Of a stretch of DNA of 64,000 nt, positions 53,320 through 62,456 are shown one piece after another (within the stretch, counting starts at the first letter, position 1; each line of letters starts with the position of its first letter). The notes beneath the pieces were generated by a model. It was given only the letters and a program-made list of their open reading frames with translations, was not told the origin of the DNA and ran no database searches. The stretch is from Massilia sp. HP4 (GTDB lineage: Bacteria; Pseudomonadota; Gammaproteobacteria; Burkholderiales; Burkholderiaceae_D). The position numbers were made by a program, and so were the translations under genes. Location of the stretch: positions 62,001-126,000 of the forward strand of contig NZ_STGG01000041.1 in the NCBI RefSeq assembly GCF_005222695.1, in the 5' to 3' direction.

Positions 53320-54425
53320 GCTGCCTCCACGGTTGAAGCTGAGCGATTGAACGAAAAAAGCACGACGCTGTCGATCGCGTGCATCCGGCGGCTCAACAAA
53401 TCGTGATCGAGCGAGCATGCCGCCTCAAGGTGCGTGATCTCAACCTGCGCTTCGACGCCGGGCGGCAAGACGGCCGCGGGCAAGCCGGATGGCTGTGTCG
53501 CGTCGCACGCTGGCGGTATAGACACCTTGGCCTGGCGCGCATCACCAATGGCCATGCCGTCAAAAACCGGTAGCGGTCCCATACTTGCCAATTCGATATA
53601 GTGAGTCTGGCTCGCAGGCACGTCGACACGCCAGGGAAGGCTGGACGACTTGCTGAAGCGATGTGTCACGGCTAGTACGGGCAAGCCCACAGCCGGCAAG
53701 GTCGCCCGTCCACCCTGCGGTTGGGAGTGGTCAAGCGAAAACTCGCCAGCTGCGTACTCGACAGCAAGGAATTCAAGCGCCTGGTCCCGCTCAGAGCGGC
53801 CAGGCGTGCAATACCAATGGGGCGCTTCCTCGCCAGCCAGCGCTGCGGCGTCGGGGTGTAGAAAAGAAATCAGATCGGCCAACGCGTCTGCCGACAAGAC
53901 AGAGCGCATGCGGTTTGCCTGCTCGAACGGCCTGTACTGCCAGGTCCGTTCAGGCAAACGAACCACCAAGCGATTGCTGGCAGGATTGGAGGCGCCGTTG
54001 AGAGGCGCATGTTCGCCGGCCAGCACCAGCTGCCCGTTATCGCGTAAGGCCAGGGCGTGCACAGCATGTGGCTTGAGCGTAAAGGCGTCCAGCCAGACAC
54101 TGGGCGCGAACCCTGCGAGAAAGCGCTGCACCTCGACCATGCGTGCGCCGCGCTCGGCCAGTGCGACGGCTGGCGCATGATCGGGCTGCGTTGCCTCGTC
54201 GATGGTGAGGAAGCCATGCTGCTCGAGGAAGGCCAGTTGCCGCCGCAGGGCGGCAACCGACAGGCCAGTGACGCTTGCCAGCTGGGGCAGCACCAATCCG
54301 TCGGCGACCGCGCGCAGCAAGAACATCGATACGCCCCCCATGCCGTCCAGCAGACGATGCGAGACTTGCAATGTATAGCGATGAAATGGCAGCAGTAAAA
54401 TAACTGGCCTGTTTAATTGAATCAC
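53316..54425 (-). CDS. Winged-helix protein heading the helicase operon (369 aa)
   Basis: Not assigned to a family. Residues 30-78 look like a winged helix (SMFLLRAVADGLVLPQLASV, GLSVAALRRQLAFLEQHGFL). The remaining 290 residues appear to be mainly beta with no known motif (VHALALRDNGQLVLAGEHAP, HYIELASMGPLPVFDG). The start is placed at GTG 54425 with no strong ribosome site, so it is uncertain; Met 29 is an alternative. The first codons are AT-rich, unlike the genome. First gene of the operon; it could sense DNA or regulate the operon. Confidence 0.7.
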   Translation of the reverse strand: MIQLNRPVILLLPFHRYTLQVSHRLLDGMGGVSMFLLRAVADGLVLPQLASVTGLSVAALRRQLAFLEQHGFLTIDEATQPDHAPAVALAERGARMVEVQRFLAGFAPSVWLDAFTLKPHAVHALALRDNGQLVLAGEHAPLNGASNPASNRLVVRLPERTWQYRPFEQANRMRSVLSADALADLISFLHPDAAALAGEEAPHWYCTPGRSERDQALEFLAVEYAAGEFSLDHSQPQGGRATLPAVGLPVLAVTHRFSKSSSLPWRVDVPASQTHYIELASMGPLPVFDGMAIGDARQAKVSIPPACDATQPSGLPAAVLPPGVEAQVEITHLEAACSLDHDLLSRRMHAIDSVVLFSFNRSASTVEAA

Positions 54426-54535
54426 CAGCAGCTTTCGACAATCGGCTCGGTTGGGGCAAGCCCGAGTGAAAGTCTAGCAATTATGTTTCAACCGCGCAAT
54501 TCAATTTCGAAAATCCAACATCCGGTCTAATCCCC

Positions 54536-54570
54536 GATGGTGCCCATCGCAGCGTGCCATGGGCACCGTC
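54536..54570 (-). terminator. Hairpin after htpX
   Basis: GGTGCCCAT (54539-54547) pairs with ATGGGCACC (54559-54567), extended by three weaker pairs. It starts 5 bases beyond the htpX stop on the minus strand. No T-run follows. It also separates htpX from the helicase operon promoter region. Confidence 0.45.
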
Positions 54571-54574
54571 GCTA

Positions 54575-55450
54575 TCAGCGCCCCTGCAGGGCCGCGATCC
54601 GCTCTTCGATCGGCGGGTGGCTCGAGAACAGCGCCATCGCGCCGCCCTTGCCCGAGATGCCGAAGGCGCTCATATTCTTCGGCAGCTCGCCTTCGGCCAT
54701 GCCGCCCAGGCGGCGCAGCGCGGCGATCATCGGCTGCGGCTGGCCCATGATGCTGGCGGCGCCCCGGTCGGCGCGGAACTCGCGCTGGCGCGAGAACCAG
54801 GCCACGATGATGCTGGCCAGGAGGCCGAACACGATCTCGCACACGATCACGGTGACCATGTAACCGATGCCGGGGCCGCTGTTCTCCTGGTCGTTCTTGC
54901 GCAGCATGCCGTCCACGAAATAACCGACGATGCGCGCCAGGAAGATCACGAAGGTATTGACCACGCCCTGGATCAGGGTCAGGGTCACCATGTCGCCGTT
55001 GGCGATGTGGGCCACCTCGTGGGCCAGCACGGCCTCGACTTCCTGCTCGGTCATCGATTGCAAGAGGCCGGTCGACACCGCGACCAGCGACGAGTTTTTC
55101 GTCGCGCCGGTAGCGAAGGCATTCGGCTCGCCTTCATAGATCGCGACCTCGGGCATGCCGATGCCGGCGCGCTGGGCCTGGCCCGCCACCGTGTTCAGCA
55201 GCCACTGCTCGGTCGAGTTCGATGGCTGCTCGATCACGCGCGCCCTGGTGCTCCATTTGGCGATCGGCTTGGACAGCAGCAGCGAGATGAAGGCGCCGCC
55301 GAAGCCCATCAGGCCGGCGAACATCAGCAGCCTGGTGAGATCCAGGCCGTTCGAAGTCAGGAAGCGGTTCACGCCCAGCAGGCTGGCGGTGATGCCCAGC
55401 ACCAGCATGATGCCCAGGTTGGTCGCGATAAACAGGAGAGTACGTTTCAT
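54575..55450 (-). CDS. htpX: HtpX, membrane zinc metalloprotease
   Basis: The product is 291 aa. Two N-terminal helices ([19 protein letters not shown] and [19 protein letters not shown]) precede the M48 domain with the zinc motif HEVAH at 144-148 and the third ligand region [10 protein letters not shown]. Two more helices lie between ([36 protein letters not shown]). It degrades damaged membrane proteins with FtsH in envelope stress. It lies just downstream of the TerC-CorC gene on the same strand. Confidence 0.96.
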   Translation of the reverse strand: MKRTLLFIATNLGIMLVLGITASLLGVNRFLTSNGLDLTRLLMFAGLMGFGGAFISLLLSKPIAKWSTRARVIEQPSNSTEQWLLNTVAGQAQRAGIGMPEVAIYEGEPNAFATGATKNSSLVAVSTGLLQSMTEQEVEAVLAHEVAHIANGDMVTLTLIQGVVNTFVIFLARIVGYFVDGMLRKNDQENSGPGIGYMVTVIVCEIVFGLLASIIVAWFSRQREFRADRGAASIMGQPQPMIAALRRLGGMAEGELPKNMSAFGISGKGGAMALFSSHPPIEERIAALQGR

Positions 55451-55489
55451 GATGTCCTTCTCGGTACGGTTACGGTAAAAAATTGGTGC

Positions 55490-57073
55490 TCAAGCCGCCT
55501 GCCCGGGCGTGTCCGGCGCTTCCGGCACGACGCGCTGAACCAGCACCTTGGCGATGCGGCGTTCCTCGACCGCCAGGATGCGGTAGCGCAGAGCGTCGAT
55601 CTCGATTTCCTGGCCCGGCTCGGGCAGGCTCTCGAAGCGCGCCAGCAGGAAGCCGGCCAGCGAGGTGTATTCGTCGTCGCTGCTGACCAGGCCTTCGGCG
55701 TCCAGCACCTGCTCCAACAGGTGCAGGTCGGCTGCGCCATCGACTTCCCACTCGTTCGGGCCCTTGGGCTGGATCGCCAGTTGCTCGTCCTCGTCGGGGA
55801 ATTCACCGGCGATCGCCTCCAGGATGTCGACCGGGGTCAGCAGGCCCTGGACAATGCCGAATTCGTCGGTCACCAGCACCAGCTGGCCGTGGGCGCGCTT
55901 GAGCGTGTCCATGGCCTTGAGCACGCCGGCGGTGTCGGGCAGCAGGATCGGCTTGCGGATCGGGCCATTGCCATCGGTGACGGCATCCTCGATGCGCGCC
56001 TGCAGCACCAGTTGGCTGATCAGGTCCTTGGTGCGGGCGATGCCGACCAGGTTGTCGAGCTGGCCACGGCCGACCGGCATCAGGCTGTGCGGCGACTCCT
56101 GCAGCTGGCGCAGGATGTCGTCGCTGTTGTCGTCGAGGTTCACCCACGACATCTCCGAACGCGGCGTCATGATCGAGCGGATCGAGCGGTCGGCCAGGGT
56201 CAATACGCCGCTGACCATATTGCGTTCCTCGACGCCGAAGGCCTGCGTCTCTCCTGCCTGCGCATCGCTGGTGTCGGCCTCGGTGTCGGTACGGCGTTTG
56301 CCGCCCATCAGGCGCAGCACGGTGTCGGCGGTGCGGTCGCGCAGCGGCATGCGCGCCTCGTTCTTGAGGAAGTTACGGCGCGCGAACTGGTTCAGGGCCT
56401 CGATCAGGATCGAGAAACCGATCGCCGCATACAGATAGCCTTTCGGGATGTGGAAGCCCAGGCCCTCGGCCACCAGGGACAGGCCGATCATCAGCAGGAA
56501 GGACAGGCACAGCACGACCACGGTCGGATGCGCATTGACGAAGCGGGTCAGCGGCTTGGAGGCCACGATCATGACGCCGATCGAAATGATCACGGCCGCC
56601 ATCATCACGCCCAGCTGGTCGACCATGCCGACCGCGGTGATCACGGCGTCGAGCGAGAACACGGCGTCGAGCACCACGATCTGCACGATCACGGCGCCGA
56701 AGCTGGCATACACCTTCGACTGGGTCTGCACATGGGTGATCCCTTCGAGGCGCTCATGCAGCTCGACGGTGGCCTTGAACAGCAGGAACACGCCGCCCAG
56801 CAGCAGGATCAGGTCGCGCCCGGAGGGCGACCATGGCCCCAGCGCGAACAGCGGCGTGGTGAGCGTCACCAGCCAGGAGACGATGGTCAGCAAGCCCAGG
56901 CGCATCAGCATGGCCAGGGTCAGGCCGATCAGGCGCGCCTTGTCGCGCTGGTGCGGCGGCAGCTTGTCGGCCAGGATCGCAATGAAAATCAGGTTGTCGA
57001 TGCCCAGGACGATTTCCAGGACAACGAGTGTGAGCAGACCCGCCCAGATTGCCGGGTCGAATAGCCATTCCAT
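55490..57073 (-). CDS. TerC-family membrane protein with CBS and CorC/HlyC domains
   Basis: The product is 527 aa. The first 230 residues carry about seven helices with the TerC motif [18 protein letters not shown] and [19 protein letters not shown]-domain pair follows ([42 protein letters not shown]). The C-terminal CorC_HlyC domain starts near residue 435 ([20 protein letters not shown]). This is the YegH/YoaE-type layout, with a possible metal-ion transport or metal-loading role. GAGGTAACACC precedes the ATG. Confidence 0.92.
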   Translation of the reverse strand: MEWLFDPAIWAGLLTLVVLEIVLGIDNLIFIAILADKLPPHQRDKARLIGLTLAMLMRLGLLTIVSWLVTLTTPLFALGPWSPSGRDLILLLGGVFLLFKATVELHERLEGITHVQTQSKVYASFGAVIVQIVVLDAVFSLDAVITAVGMVDQLGVMMAAVIISIGVMIVASKPLTRFVNAHPTVVVLCLSFLLMIGLSLVAEGLGFHIPKGYLYAAIGFSILIEALNQFARRNFLKNEARMPLRDRTADTVLRLMGGKRRTDTEADTSDAQAGETQAFGVEERNMVSGVLTLADRSIRSIMTPRSEMSWVNLDDNSDDILRQLQESPHSLMPVGRGQLDNLVGIARTKDLISQLVLQARIEDAVTDGNGPIRKPILLPDTAGVLKAMDTLKRAHGQLVLVTDEFGIVQGLLTPVDILEAIAGEFPDEDEQLAIQPKGPNEWEVDGAADLHLLEQVLDAEGLVSSDDEYTSLAGFLLARFESLPEPGQEIEIDALRYRILAVEERRIAKVLVQRVVPEAPDTPGQAA

Positions 57074-57208
57074 GGTGTTACCTCGTTATTTCGCAAAAGT
57101 TTGTCGCGGCCGCGAGCGCCGTCATGGCGGCGCAGTCGAGTGACATGCGCCGCGATGCGGAGATCGTGATCGGCCAGGGGGCGCCGCGGATGCGGCGCAG
57201 GCAGGCCT

Positions 57209-57592
57209 CTAGGGCCTGCGCGGGGGCTTGAGCGGAGGGAACGAGGCGTGAATGGCAGGCGGTGGCGCCCGTGGCGCGACCGCGCCTCCGGGCCTGCCGG
57301 ACAATCGCAGGCCGAGGTCTTCGTAGACGGAATCGTGGACGTCGGCGCCGGCCGGCGGTTCATCAGGGTCGATGTCGCAACCAGCCTGGCAATCGTAGCC
57401 GCCGCCGAGGTAGGCGTCGGCGAACAGGGGCACGGCGGCATCCGTCTCGAGATCGGCCGTGTGGATGAGGACTTCGGAAGGTGTGACGTGTTCCGTCGCT
57501 GCGGCCGGCTGCATCGCGGATGCGGCCATGGCCAGGGCAAACATGTTCAGGGGGAGCAGCAGGGTCAGGCAGATGACGATGAATCGTCTCAT
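57209..57592 (-). CDS. Small exported protein of unknown function (127 aa)
   Basis: A signal peptide (RRFIVICLTLLLPLNMFALAMAASA) is followed by an acidic mature region of about 100 residues with a short Cys pair motif (YDCQAGCDIDPDEPP) and a proline-rich end. Not recognised. The ATG at 57592 fits the signal peptide; an upstream extension in GC-rich sequence is probably not translated. It follows the AraC gene on the same strand after 76 bases. The CxxxC-acidic cluster might bind a metal. Confidence 0.6.
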   Translation of the reverse strand: MRRFIVICLTLLLPLNMFALAMAASAMQPAAATEHVTPSEVLIHTADLETDAAVPLFADAYLGGGYDCQAGCDIDPDEPPAGADVHDSVYEDLGLRLSGRPGGAVAPRAPPPAIHASFPPLKPPRRP

Positions 57593-57668
57593 ATACGGGG
57601 CGAGAGTCGGAACGGCACCAGTATAGCACGGCGTCCGGACACCATCCGTCCGGCTCGAGGGCCGGCCT

Positions 57669-58571
57669 CTAGCGCCACTCTCCCGAACGCGCGGCGCACA
57701 GCCGCGCATACCTGGCCGGCGTCACCCCCACTGCCAGCCGGAAACGCCGCGTAAAGTAGCTCTGGTCGGCATACCCCACCAGCGCCGCCACCTGCGACAG
57801 CGGCAGCCGCCCGTGCCGGATCAGCGCTTGCGCGCGCGCCATGCGCATCCGTTCCAGGTAGGCCATCGCGCTGCAGCCGGTGCTGTGCCGGAACAGCCGC
57901 GCGAAATGGAAGCGGCTGACGTTGGCGACGCCGGCCAGCATCTGCAGGTCGATCTCCTCGTGCAGGTGGGCGTCGATGAACTCCTTCACCCGCTGCAGGC
58001 TGCGCGGGTTCAGGCCGCGCGGCGCGCGCTCGCGCGGGGCCAGCTGGCAGTTGAAGCGGTGCACCAGGTGCAACGCCAGCGCGCTCGACAGGGCCTGGCT
58101 GACATAGGCCTGGGCCGGATGCGGCGGACCCTCGATCTCGGCCAGGAACAGCGCCACGATCCGCTCCACGAAGGGATCACGGGCCGAGAAGCAGTTGACC
58201 AGCGCAGTCGTGGGCAGCGCGCCGCGCAGCGACGTCTCGGCCGCCTGCTGCAGCAGCGCCGGCGGCACCCGCATCAGCATGATCGCGCCGGGACCGTCCC
58301 AGGCCCACTCCGACGGCATGCCCCGCGGATGGATGCCGATATTACCGGGACCGATCATCGCGCTATGGGTCTGGCCGCCGCGCACCTGGGTCAGGCGCAC
58401 CGTGCCAGAGATGCGCATCCCGATCACGTCCTGCTCGAGCACACCAGAACCGACCCGGCCGGCCGCTTTCCACTCATAGACATCGATGCCGACGCCGCCC
58501 CATGGGCGGTCCTGGCTGCTCGCGACGGGCGCGGCCAGCAGGCGATTGTCAGGGTTGGGCGCAGGGTACAT
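57669..58571 (-). CDS. AraC-family transcriptional regulator
   Basis: The product is 300 aa. The N-terminal cupin-like region (to about 170) has no close assignment. The AraC DNA-binding domain has two HTH parts: IDLQMLAGVANVSRFHFARLF and LPLSQVAALVGYADQSYFTRRF, ending GVTPARYARLC. It diverges from the GlcG/SDR/NTF2 cluster across a 219-base gap, so it is the likely regulator of those genes. Confidence 0.93.
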   Translation of the reverse strand: MYPAPNPDNRLLAAPVASSQDRPWGGVGIDVYEWKAAGRVGSGVLEQDVIGMRISGTVRLTQVRGGQTHSAMIGPGNIGIHPRGMPSEWAWDGPGAIMLMRVPPALLQQAAETSLRGALPTTALVNCFSARDPFVERIVALFLAEIEGPPHPAQAYVSQALSSALALHLVHRFNCQLAPRERAPRGLNPRSLQRVKEFIDAHLHEEIDLQMLAGVANVSRFHFARLFRHSTGCSAMAYLERMRMARAQALIRHGRLPLSQVAALVGYADQSYFTRRFRLAVGVTPARYARLCAARSGEWR

Positions 58572-58790
58572 GGCGACTCCAGCTCACGGCAAGCAAGTAC
58601 CAGAAGTTAGCAATAAATTACCACGCTGCGGCCCATGTTTTAAAGATAATCGGTATCAGGTGCTGGCGGTTGCTACCGGAACCACCCGGGCCGGGGCGAG
58701 TCTCCGACCTTGGTCATAGCCCGCCACCTGCCCATGGTGGCAGCCGCCCTCGCCCGATCCATGACCCTCGTTCGACGAAGGAGCAACCAT

Positions 58791-59198
58791 ATGACTATCA
58801 GCATCGCGCAGGCGCAGGCGGTCATCGAGGCGGCGCAGGCCAGGGCCACGGCCCTCGGCGTCCCCGCCGTCATCTCGGTGATCGACGGCGGCTGCCACCT
58901 CAAGGCATTCCAGCGCATGGATGCGGCGCCGCTGGGATCGATCGATATCGCCCTGGGCAAGGCCAGGACCGCGGCGCTGTTCGCCTGCAACAGCGAAGAC
59001 GTCTGGGAGTACTGCAAGCCCGGCGCGCCGGCGCCCGGGCTCGAGCTCAGCAACGGTGGGCTCATGACCTTCGCCGGCGGCATGTCGCTCAAGTCCGGCG
59101 ATGGCGCGGTGCAGGGCGCCATCGGCGTCTCGGGCGGCGCCGTGACCCAGGACCAGGAAATCGCCCGCGCCGGCGCCGCGGCCTTCAGCGCCCGCTGA
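58791..59198 (+). CDS. GlcG/HbpS-family heme-binding-like protein
   Basis: The product is 135 aa, the usual size. It begins ISIAQAQAVIEAAQARATALG and has VISVIDGGCHLKAFQRMDAA and the end part GAIGVSGGAVTQDQEIARAGAAAF, all typical of DUF336 proteins. The ATG at 58791 has AAGGAG about 9 bases upstream. It is first in a plus-strand cluster with an SDR and an NTF2-like protein. Function in the pathway is unknown; members bind heme or act in glycolate/carbon-use loci. Confidence 0.88.
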   Translation: MTISIAQAQAVIEAAQARATALGVPAVISVIDGGCHLKAFQRMDAAPLGSIDIALGKARTAALFACNSEDVWEYCKPGAPAPGLELSNGGLMTFAGGMSLKSGDGAVQGAIGVSGGAVTQDQEIARAGAAAFSAR

Positions 59199-59243
59199 AG
59201 CGCACCTTCCCTTCACTTCACCACCATATAAAGGAGCACCGAC

Positions 59244-60056
59244 ATGTCCAAGACGATCCTGATTACTGGCGCCGCCGTCGGCTTCGGCCGTGGCGCCGCC
59301 ATCGGCATGGCCCGCAACGGCCACAAGATCATCGCCACCGTGCACGTCTCGTCCCAGGTGACGGCCCTGCGCGAAGAAGTGCAGGAACTGGGCCTGGCCG
59401 ACCGCATCCGCGTGGAGAGGCTCGACCTGACCGACCCATACGACATCGACCAGGCGGTGGGCTGGGAGGTCGACGTCCTGTGGAACAACGCCGGCATGGG
59501 CGAGGCGGGGCCAGTGTGGGAAATCCCGGTCGACCTGGTGCGCAAGAACTACGAGGTCAATGTATTCCTGCCGCTCACGCTCACCCAGCGCGTGGTGCGC
59601 AAATGGATCGACGGCGGCAAGCCGCAGGGCAGGAAGGTGGTCTTCACCTCGTCGATGGGCGGCCTGTTCACGCCGGCCAACTGGGGCACCTATGTCTCGA
59701 CCAAGCATGCGCTGGAAGCGATCGCTGAAGCGCTGCAGCAGGAATTGGCGGCCTATGGCATCCGGATCCAGACCATCAATCCGGGCGCCTACTACACCGG
59801 CTACAACGAGACCATGGCCGACAACCCCTTCCGCTGGCTGGTCGAAGGCAAGCACCTGACCAGCCGCGCGCAGCTGCGCAAGGGCTTCGACGACTTCTTC
59901 GCCACGCCCGAAGGCAAGATGGATCCGAAGGAGATGATCGACCGGATGATCGACATCGTCCCGGCCGACAGCGGCAAGTTCCGCAACGTGATGCCGAAGG
60001 CGATCGAGGACATGCTCAGGCAGCATCAGCTGGCCGCCTGGGACAACACGATCTAG
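59244..60056 (+). CDS. SDR-family NAD(P)-dependent oxidoreductase
   Basis: The product is 270 aa. It has a TGAAVGFGRG cofactor motif (GxxxGxG) near residue 8, DLTDPYDIDQAV, DVLWNNAGMGEAG, the catalytic Ser in FTSSMGG and YVSTK as the Tyr/Lys pair. NPGAYYTGYNETMADNPF is a substrate-loop feature of the group. Substrate unknown. It lies 45 bases after the GlcG-like gene and 6 bases before the NTF2-like gene. Confidence 0.92.
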   Translation: MSKTILITGAAVGFGRGAAIGMARNGHKIIATVHVSSQVTALREEVQELGLADRIRVERLDLTDPYDIDQAVGWEVDVLWNNAGMGEAGPVWEIPVDLVRKNYEVNVFLPLTLTQRVVRKWIDGGKPQGRKVVFTSSMGGLFTPANWGTYVSTKHALEAIAEALQQELAAYGIRIQTINPGAYYTGYNETMADNPFRWLVEGKHLTSRAQLRKGFDDFFATPEGKMDPKEMIDRMIDIVPADSGKFRNVMPKAIEDMLRQHQLAAWDNTI

Positions 60057-60062
60057 CACGCC

Positions 60063-60590
60063 ATGCCATCCCTTGCCCGAACCCTGTGCCTGGCGGCCCT
60101 GTTGCTGGCCGCCGGCACTTCCCTCCCCCTGCAGGCAAACGACGCGAGCGCCTCCATGACTACGCAGACCGAATCGAGCAACAAGGACAGGGTGCGGGCT
60201 GCCTTCCAGGCCTGGTCCGACGGCACCGGCGGCCCGTTCGCCCTGCTCGCCGACGACGCCCAGTGGACCATCGTGGGCAGGTCGCTGGCCTCGCGCGCCT
60301 ACCCGGACAAGGCCGCCTTCATGAACGAGGTAATCCATCCCTTCAATAGGCGCATGGCAAAGCCGCTGCGCCCGACCGTCCGCCAGCTGCATGCCGACGG
60401 CGACACGGTGATCGTATTCTTCGACGCCCAGGGCACCGCCGTCGATGGCAAGCCCTATGTCAATACCTACACCTGGATCATGGAGATGCAAGGTGACCAG
60501 GCGACCAGGGTGTGGGCCTTCTTCGACGCCATCGAGTTCAACGACCTCTGGACCCGGGTCAAGCCGGCGCCGGCCAGCGGAACGCCATGA
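60063..60590 (+). CDS. Exported NTF2/SnoaL-like protein
   Basis: The product is 175 aa. A signal peptide (TLCLAALLLAAGTSLPLQAND) ends near residue 28. The mature part is a cone-shaped NTF2-like domain (VRAAFQAWSDGTGGPFALLADDAQWTIVG, YVNTYTWIMEMQGDQATRVWAFFDAIEFNDLW). It may be an isomerase or a binding protein. The stop overlaps the antiporter start (ATGA). Confidence 0.85.
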   Translation: MPSLARTLCLAALLLAAGTSLPLQANDASASMTTQTESSNKDRVRAAFQAWSDGTGGPFALLADDAQWTIVGRSLASRAYPDKAAFMNEVIHPFNRRMAKPLRPTVRQLHADGDTVIVFFDAQGTAVDGKPYVNTYTWIMEMQGDQATRVWAFFDAIEFNDLWTRVKPAPASGTP

Positions 60591-62365
60591 ACGCGGCGGC
60601 GCCGGCGCACGGGGCGGCCAGCACGGCGGCGGCCGTCGAACTGGTGCCGATCCTGGTGCTGCTCGGCGCCGCCGTGCTGGCCGTGCCCCTGTTCAAGCGT
60701 CTCGGGCTGGGGTCGGTGACCGGCTATCTGGCGGCGGGCATGGTCGTGGGCCCGTTCGGCCTGCAGGTCGTGGCCGATCCCGGGGCGATCCTGCACATCG
60801 CCGAGCTGGGCGTCGTGATGTTCCTGTTCGTGATTGGCCTCGAAATGCAGCCGTCGCGCCTATGGACCATGCGCGGCGAGATCTTCGGCCTCGGCTTCGC
60901 CCAGGTGGCCGGCGCCAGCGCTGTGCTCACCGTGTTCGGGATGGTGCTGGGTTTCCCGTTCGCCCAGAGCTTCGTGGGCGGCACCGGTTTCGTGCTGACC
61001 TCGACCGCGATCGTGATGCAGATGCTCGAGGAGCGGCGGGTGCGCGGCCTGCCGCGCGGCCGGCGCACGATCGCCATCCTGCTGCTCGAAGACCTGGCGA
61101 TCGTGCCGCTGCTGGCGGTGGTGGCCCTGCTGGCGCCAGGCACGGAGCGCATCGCCGGCATCGAAAGGATCGAGGCCCTGGCCGTCGGCGCCGCCAGCAT
61201 CGCCGGGCTGGTGCTGGCCGGACGCTTCCTGCTCGACCCCTTGTTCAGGATGCTGGGCCAGGCGCGGGCGCGCGAAGTCATGACCGCCGCCGCGCTGCTG
61301 GTGGTGCTCGGCGCGGCCTACGCCATGCAGCTGGGCGGCCTGTCGATGGCGATGGGCGCCTTCCTGGCCGGGGTGCTGCTGTCAGAGTCCACCTTCCGGC
61401 ACCAGCTCGAGGCCGACATCGAGCCGTTTCGCGGCATCCTGCTCGGCCTGTTCTTCCTGGGCGTCGGCATGGCGCTAGACCTGGGCGTGATCGCCAGCGC
61501 CTGGCAGCAGGTGGCGCTGGCCGTCGCCGGCTAGATGCTGCTCAAGATGGCGGTGATCTACTGCGTGGCCCGCATGTTCGCCCTCGACAACCGCGAAGCG
61601 GTCGGGCGCGCCGTGCTGATGGCCCAGGGCGGCGAGTTTGCCTTCGTGTTGTACGCGGCCGCCACCGCGGCCGGCATCCTCGACGCCCGCGCGAACGCTA
61701 TATTGACCACCGCCGTCATCGTCTCGATGATCCTGACGCCGTTCCTGATCATGCTGTACGACGCTGTCATGCCGAAATGGGCGCCCTCGCCCGGTCGCAC
61801 GGCGGCGCCGGCCGACCTGCGGGCCAACGTGCTCCTGATCGGCTTCGGGCGCTTCGGCCAGATCGTCAGCCAGCCGCTGCTCGAGAACGGCTACTCGCTG
61901 TCGATCATCGAGACCAGCACCCAGGCGATCTTCGACCTCGAGCCGCTGGGCTTCAAGGTGCATTATGGCGACGGCGCCCGGCTCGACATCCTGCATGCGG
62001 CCGGCGCGCCTGAGGCGCGCATGATCGTGGTGGCCATCGACGACCGCCAGGCCTGCCTCACGATCGTGGAGATCGCCAAGGCCGAGTTTCCTCATATCCC
62101 GGTGCTGGCGCGCGCCTTCGACCGAGAGCATGCCATCGAGCTGATACGCGCCGACGTCGACTGGCAGGTGCGCGAGACGGTGGAATCGGCCTTGTCGCTG
62201 GCCAGCAAGGCGCTGGAACTGCTCGAACCGGACGCCCTGGTGCGCGCCCAGGTCATGGACACCGTGCGCCGGCGCGATGCCGAACGGCTGGCGATCCAGG
62301 TCACCGAGGGGCTGTATGCGGCGCCGGGACTGGTCAGGAACAACGCGCCGGTACGGCCCGACTGA
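60587..62365 (+). pseudogene. Kef-type monovalent cation:proton antiporter, split by an in-frame amber codon
   Basis: The frame runs ATG 60587 to TAG 61532-61534 (315 codons) and then continues without shift to 62365. Together the parts equal a full KefB/KefC-type protein. The first part has the CPA2 helices (ELVPILVLLGAAVLAVPLFKR, GYLAAGMVVGPFGLQVVADP, LAIVPLLAVVALLAPG). The second has the rest and an RCK/TrkA-N domain. TAG could be TTG (Leu) or TGG (Trp) by one change. Either a sequence error, an inactivating mutation or two coupled polypeptides. TAG is followed at once by ATG. Confidence 0.8.
61535..62365 (+). CDS. C-terminal half of the split Kef antiporter (possible reinitiation product)
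   Basis: The product would be 276 aa. It starts at the ATG directly after the amber codon, with no ribosome site of its own, so it depends on reinitiation. It has the last membrane helices (MLLKMAVIYCVARMFAL, GEFAFVLYAAATAAGIL, ILTTAVIVSMILTPFLIML) and the NAD-binding TrkA-N domain (NVLLIGFGRFGQIVSQPLL, GxGxxG) that gates K+ export. It cannot work as a transporter alone. Confidence 0.6.
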   Translation: MLLKMAVIYCVARMFALDNREAVGRAVLMAQGGEFAFVLYAAATAAGILDARANAILTTAVIVSMILTPFLIMLYDAVMPKWAPSPGRTAAPADLRANVLLIGFGRFGQIVSQPLLENGYSLSIIETSTQAIFDLEPLGFKVHYGDGARLDILHAAGAPEARMIVVAIDDRQACLTIVEIAKAEFPHIPVLARAFDREHAIELIRADVDWQVRETVESALSLASKALELLEPDALVRAQVMDTVRRRDAERLAIQVTEGLYAAPGLVRNNAPVRPD

Positions 62366-62456
62366 GCGCACGACCGGCCTGTCATATCGGTGACACGCAA
62401 TGGCACTAGACTGGCATGGATTTTTCGCCATCCATCTTCTGCTTGAGGAGGCCGCC

